Part shown: one piece after another, positions 60,357 through 64,000 of the stretch
How the letters are laid out: each line of letters starts with the position of its first letter
Numbering within the stretch: position 1 is the first letter of the stretch
Source: Rhizorhapis sp036570425
Lineage (GTDB): Bacteria; Pseudomonadota; Alphaproteobacteria; Sphingomonadales; Sphingomonadaceae
Assembly (NCBI GenBank): GCA_036570425.1
Contig: DATCYF010000012.1
Location: 62,001 to 126,000 of the forward strand
DNA length: 64,000 bases
Reading direction: 5' to 3'
Translations under genes and position numbers: made by a program
Notes under the pieces: generated by a model
The model's database searches: none
What the model was told of the DNA's origin: nothing
What the model saw: the letters and a program-made list of their open reading frames with translations, nothing else

Positions 60357-61520
60357 TCAAGTGCGGGTCATGCGCAATTTGCCGTCCTGAACCGCAAAGG
60401 CCATTCGCCCTTCAACAAGATCAACGGCATCGCGGCCGAATTGTTCAAAACGCCACCCGTCCAGAATCGACAGCTCATCCCGCACTCCGGCGGCGAGCAT
60501 TTCCAGATCATCCGACCGGGCGAGCAAACGGGATGCGACGTTGATCTCTTTGGCGCGAATTTTGAGCAACAGCTTCAACAGATCGGCGACGAGTGCGCTC
60601 TCCTTGTTAAGGCCGGGCCTGCGAGGATCACGCTCGGGCATTTCCTCTTTCGGCAGCGGCTGCGCCTCTGCCAGCGCGTTCATCAAGCGCGCGCCGATAT
60701 CATTGTTCTTCCATGCTGCCGACAGCCCACGGATTTTGCCCAGTTCCTCCTGACTGCGTGGCGGGTGAGAGGCAATGTCTGCCAGCGTTTCATCCTTGAT
60801 GATTCGTCCGCGGGGGAGGTTCTTGTCCTGTGCTTCCCGTTCGCGCCATGCGGCAAGGGCTTTCAGGCGGCCAAGCACATCGGCCTTGCGACTGGCGATG
60901 CGGACGCGATGCCAGCTTTCCTCCGGAATGTTGGTATAGTTCGTGGGATCGCTGATGCGCTCCATTTCCTGGTTGAGCCAGCTTCCTCGCCCGGTCCGGC
61001 GTAGCTCCTCCAGCATCAGGGGGAATATGCTTGCCAGATGCGTCACGTCGCCAATGGCATAATCGATCTGTCGCTTGTCGAGCGGCCGCCGTCCCCAATC
61101 CGTGAAGCGTGCGCCCTTATCAAGGCTGATCGACAGATAGGCGTCTACAAGATTGGAATAACCGATCTGTTCGCCTTGGCCCAGCGCCATTGCCGCGATC
61201 TGGGTGTCGAACATGGGATGGGGCGTCTTGCCCGTGAGATTATGGATAATCTCGATATCCTGTCCTCCGGCATGAAAAACCTTCAGCACATCCTCATTAT
61301 CGGTGAGCAGATCAAGCAGCGGCGCAAGGTCAAGGCCCGGCGCCTTGGGATCGATGGCGGCAGCTTCCTTGTCGTCGGCAATCTGCACCAGGCATAAATC
61401 CGGCCAATAAGTGTTTTCGCGCATGAACTCCGTATCAACGGCTACGAATTCGGATTTTGAGAGGCGGCCGCATAATTCGGCAAGAGATTTGCTGTCGGTA
61501 ATCAACGGATGGATTTGCAT
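60357..61520 (-). CDS. rnd: Ribonuclease D
   Basis: A 3'-5' exonuclease for tRNA maturation. The 387-residue protein has the DEDD motifs: VAVDTEFMRENTYWP near 32, HAGGQDIEIIHNLTG near 83 and the late YAIGDVTHLASIFPLM near 153. An HRDC domain follows near 205-290. Normal length. It is divergent from aspS across 129 bp. The I78 gene follows in the same operon. Confidence 0.94.
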   Translation of the reverse strand: MQIHPLITDSKSLAELCGRLSKSEFVAVDTEFMRENTYWPDLCLVQIADDKEAAAIDPKAPGLDLAPLLDLLTDNEDVLKVFHAGGQDIEIIHNLTGKTPHPMFDTQIAAMALGQGEQIGYSNLVDAYLSISLDKGARFTDWGRRPLDKRQIDYAIGDVTHLASIFPLMLEELRRTGRGSWLNQEMERISDPTNYTNIPEESWHRVRIASRKADVLGRLKALAAWREREAQDKNLPRGRIIKDETLADIASHPPRSQEELGKIRGLSAAWKNNDIGARLMNALAEAQPLPKEEMPERDPRRPGLNKESALVADLLKLLLKIRAKEINVASRLLARSDDLEMLAAGVRDELSILDGWRFEQFGRDAVDLVEGRMAFAVQDGKLRMTRT

Positions 61521-61571
61521 ATAGACTTCTATCTTATTATTGGCTTGCCGCTCCTAACAGGTCAGTATGGG

Positions 61572-61600
61572 TTGACAATGGCCCGGACCTCTCCTTGTTA
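61572..61600 (+). promoter_or_regulatory. Candidate promoter for aspS
   Basis: TTGACA (61572-61577), then 17 bp, then TTGTTA (61595-61600), about 50 bp before the aspS ATG. The -35 is consensus; the -10 is a modest match. Confidence 0.4.
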
Positions 61601-61649
61601 CGCGTTTTCTAGATAATAGCGCTGATCTTAGCGGGAAAGAATAAATTTT

Positions 61650-63428
61650 ATGCACGCCTATCGTACCCACAAATGCTCAGAAATCCGGGCAAGTCATGTC
61701 GGTGAGACTGTTCGCGTCTCCGGTTGGGTGCATAAGAAGCGCGATCATGGCGATCTGGTGTTCATCGATCTGCGCGATCATTACGGCATCGTGCAGATCG
61801 TGACCGAGGTGGATGGCCCCGCGTTCGACGTGATCGAATCGCTGCGTAATGAAAGTGTCGTTACAGTGACAGGCAAGGTTGTCGCCCGCGCTCCCGATGC
61901 GGTGAATCCCAATCTGCCTACGGGCGAAGTTGAAATCCGTGTCGCTGAGGCCGTGGTCCAGTCGGTTGCGCAGGAACTTCCACTACCGGTGGCAGGCGAT
62001 CAGGAATATCCGGAGGACATCCGCCTGCGTTATCGCTTTCTGGACCTGCGGCGGGAGCGGGTGCATGCCAACATCATGCTGCGGAGCGCTGTCATTTCAT
62101 CGCTACGGCAGCGCATGATCGAGCAGGGCTTCACTGAATTTCAGACGCCGATCCTGACGGCCAGCTCGCCTGAGGGCGCGCGTGACTATCTGGTGCCCAG
62201 CCGCGTGCATCCGGGTAAATTCTACGCGCTGCCGCAGGCGCCGCAGATGTTCAAGCAGCTCCTTATGGTTGCGGGCTTCGATCGCTATTTCCAGATCGCG
62301 CCGTGCTTTCGTGACGAAGACGCCCGTGCCGATCGTTCGCCGGGCGAATTCTACCAGCTTGATTTCGAAATGAGCTTCGTCACGCAGGATGACGTCTTCA
62401 ATGCTATCGAGCCGGTGCTTCATGGCGTATTTGAGGAGTTCAGCAAGGGCAAGGCCGTGACGCCATATCCCTTCCCGCGCATCGCTTACAGGGAATCGAT
62501 GCTGAAATATGGGTCTGACAAGCCGGACCTGCGCAACCCGCTCATCATCAGCGACGTGACCGAGCATTTTCACGGCTCGGGTTTCGGCATCTTCGCTGGC
62601 ATCGTGGAATCAGGCGGCGTCATCCGTGCGATTCCCGCGCCGGGCGCGGGCGCTGGCAGCCGCAAATTCTTCGATGACATGAATGTCTGGGCCCGTAGCG
62701 AAGGTCATGCGGGTCTTGGCTATATCAATATCAAGGACGGCGTGCCCGGCGGCCCCATCGCCAAGAACCACGGGGAGGAGAAAACCGCGAAATTGATCGA
62801 GGCGCTGGGTCTTGGTCCCAATGACGGCGTTTTCTTTGCAGCAGGCAAGGAATTGCAAGCTGCCAAACTCGCGGGCGCGGCCCGGACGCGGGTGGGCGAG
62901 GTGCTTGGGCTTATCGAGCAGGACGTGTTCAAATTCTGCTGGATCGTCGATTTTCCGATGTACGAATATGACGAGGACAACAAGAAGGTCGACTTCTCGC
63001 ATAACCCCTTCTCCATGCCGCAGGGTGAGATGGAGGCGTTGGAGACGATGGACCCGCTCGATATTCTCGCGTGGCAATATGACATTGTCTGCAACGGCGT
63101 CGAACTGTCATCCGGCGCGATCCGGAATCACAAGCCCGAAATCATGTACAAGGCCTTTGAGATTGCGGGCTATACGAAGGAAGAGGTGGAAGCGAACTTC
63201 TCCGGTATGCTCAATGCTTTCAAATATGGCGCGCCTCCACATGGCGGCTCCGCTCCCGGCGTCGACCGCATGGTGATGCTGCTCGCCGATGAACCCAATA
63301 TTCGCGAAGTCGTGCTCTTCCCAATGAACCAGAAGGCCGAAGACCTGATGATGGGTGCGCCCAGCGAAGTTTCGGTGAAGCAGCTACGCGAACTCAATAT
63401 CCGCATAATGGAGCCGCAGAAGAATTGA
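61650..63428 (+). CDS. aspS: Aspartyl-tRNA synthetase
   Basis: A class II synthetase charging tRNA-Asp. The 592-residue bacterial-type protein has the OB-fold anticodon domain (VSGWVHKKRDHGDLVFIDLRD near 24-44), motif 1/2 (LLMVAGFDRYFQIAPCFRDED near 205-225), the GAD insertion near 300-420 and motif 3 (GGSAPGVDRMVMLLAD near 530-545). Whether it also charges tRNA-Asn cannot be decided here. Confidence 0.97.
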   Translation: MHAYRTHKCSEIRASHVGETVRVSGWVHKKRDHGDLVFIDLRDHYGIVQIVTEVDGPAFDVIESLRNESVVTVTGKVVARAPDAVNPNLPTGEVEIRVAEAVVQSVAQELPLPVAGDQEYPEDIRLRYRFLDLRRERVHANIMLRSAVISSLRQRMIEQGFTEFQTPILTASSPEGARDYLVPSRVHPGKFYALPQAPQMFKQLLMVAGFDRYFQIAPCFRDEDARADRSPGEFYQLDFEMSFVTQDDVFNAIEPVLHGVFEEFSKGKAVTPYPFPRIAYRESMLKYGSDKPDLRNPLIISDVTEHFHGSGFGIFAGIVESGGVIRAIPAPGAGAGSRKFFDDMNVWARSEGHAGLGYINIKDGVPGGPIAKNHGEEKTAKLIEALGLGPNDGVFFAAGKELQAAKLAGAARTRVGEVLGLIEQDVFKFCWIVDFPMYEYDEDNKKVDFSHNPFSMPQGEMEALETMDPLDILAWQYDIVCNGVELSSGAIRNHKPEIMYKAFEIAGYTKEEVEANFSGMLNAFKYGAPPHGGSAPGVDRMVMLLADEPNIREVVLFPMNQKAEDLMMGAPSEVSVKQLRELNIRIMEPQKN

Positions 63429-63446
63429 TTGTGGCTCATCTCTCCC

Positions 63447-63471
63447 ATTCGTACGGAGCGGAGTCGAGAGA
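63447..63471. repeat. REP-like element, first of an inverted pair
   Basis: Fifteen of 16 bases of GAGCGGAGTCGAGAGA match the reverse complement of the element at 40255-40281. It stands inverted to the element at 63522-63540, with 50 bp between them, in the aspS-ppk2 gap. Confidence 0.5.
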
Positions 63472-63521
63472 GGCCGCCTTGGCACGGCGTGTCTCGACCG
63501 CCTCGACAAGCGCGGGGCACG

Positions 63522-63540
63522 CTTCGCTCGACACGAACGG
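63522..63540. repeat. REP-like element, second of an inverted pair
   Basis: Exact 19-base copy of the element at 40263-40281, 33 bp upstream of the ppk2 start. Confidence 0.6.
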
Positions 63541-63573
63541 AGAACTGAATAACATCAGGGGCTCGGGACAGCT

Positions 63574-64000
63574 ATGACCATCGACCTGCGCGACTATGAA
63601 GAAGGCAAGCGTTATGAAGGCGATTATCATCAGGCGCTGAAGGAACTTCAGCAGCGCCTCGCCCGCATTCAGGTTGCCCACATCATTCACCGCAGCCGGA
63701 GTATAATTGTCCTGGAAGGCTGGGATGCGTCAGGAAAGGGCGGAATCATTCGCCGTATGGTGGCCGAATGGGATCCGCGCTATTTTGAGGTTTGGCCGAT
63801 CTCTGCGCCTACCGAGGAGGAATGTGACCGTCATTTCCTCTGGCGCTTCTGGCAGAAATTGCCAGGCTCTCAGGATATCAACGTCTTCGATCGAAGCTGG
63901 TATGGCCGCGTCTTGGTCGAACGGGTCGAAAATCTCTGCAGCGAGGCCGAATGGCGGCGCGCTTATGACGAGATCAACGAGTTTGAGGCGCAGCAGATCG
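63574..64000 (+). CDS. ppk2: Polyphosphate kinase 2 (partial, cut by window end)
   Basis: The visible 142 codons have no stop. They carry a P-loop in VLEGWDASGKGGIIRRMVAEW near residue 47-67 and the lid or Walker B region INVFDRSWYGRVLVERVE near 107-124, both hallmarks of PPK2 kinases that phosphorylate nucleotides from polyphosphate. Which nucleotide is preferred cannot be judged from the N-terminus alone. ATG 63574 begins MTIDLRDYEEGKRY. The C-terminus lies beyond the window. Confidence 0.9.
   Translation, partial: MTIDLRDYEEGKRYEGDYHQALKELQQRLARIQVAHIIHRSRSIIVLEGWDASGKGGIIRRMVAEWDPRYFEVWPISAPTEEECDRHFLWRFWQKLPGSQDINVFDRSWYGRVLVERVENLCSEAEWRRAYDEINEFEAQQI

Overview
This window looks like chromosomal DNA from an alphaproteobacterium of the Sphingomonadaceae (Sphingobium/Sphingomonas type). 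The main evidence is a serine palmitoyltransferase - acyl carrier protein - epimerase-type reductase group for sphingolipid synthesis, a CcrM-type GANTC methyltransferase, TrmFO in place of a TrmA-type enzyme, and short dispersed repeats of a type I associate with sphingomonads. The DNA is moderately GC-rich and densely coded. The largest gap without a gene is 268 bp (57408-57675), so no stretch exceeds 300 bp. I saw no rRNA, tRNA, CRISPR array, insertion sequence, integrase or prophage gene.

Layout. 1-4.3 kb: tail of an unknown gene, then uvrC, recO and an XRE/ImmA-like regulator. 4.3-10.8 kb: a minus-strand valine/isobutyrate catabolic operon (mmsA, acyl-CoA dehydrogenase, 3-hydroxyisobutyryl-CoA hydrolase, enoyl-CoA hydratase, mmsB) with a divergent LysR regulator and symmetrical putative operators between them. 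10.8-14.6 kb: small membrane protein, arginine succinyltransferase pathway genes astB and astA, and an M20 hydrolase. 14.7-19.0 kb: cyclopropane fatty acid synthase and a two-subunit 2-oxoacid:ferredoxin oxidoreductase. 19.2-26.9 kb: esterase, rppH, DUF481 outer-membrane protein, SDR, purF, hisI, a lipoprotein and a 600-residue acyl-CoA dehydrogenase. 27-36.9 kb: SleB-type wall hydrolase, cysK, an MFS exporter, a DUF885 lipoprotein, uvrD, a Pro/Thr/Ser-rich secreted protein, rsmD and an RluB-type pseudouridine synthase.

37-49 kb: single-domain response regulator, AmpG-like permease, trmFO, a bacterial homologue of the mitochondrial CDP-DAG synthase Tam41, a hybrid histidine kinase, the sphingolipid trio (spt, acp, cerR-like), proB, obgE and a GNAT acetyltransferase. 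49-57.4 kb: rplU-rpmA, an AEC transporter, a lipoprotein, a YtrA-type GntR regulator, a nitroreductase, a POT peptide transporter, then the tight operon glmM-DUF1272-thiD-rnhB. 57.4-64 kb: ccrM behind a leader with six GANTC sites and a 19-bp perfect inverted repeat, folP with a long N-terminal extension, an I78 inhibitor, rnd, aspS and the start of ppk2, cut by the window edge.

Most of the window is core metabolism and information processing. The strongest leads are the Tam41-like nucleotidyltransferase, the GANTC-dense leader of ccrM, the M20 hydrolase in the arginine succinyltransferase cluster, and the symmetrical operators in front of the valine operon. I found no defence island or other obvious new multi-gene system.
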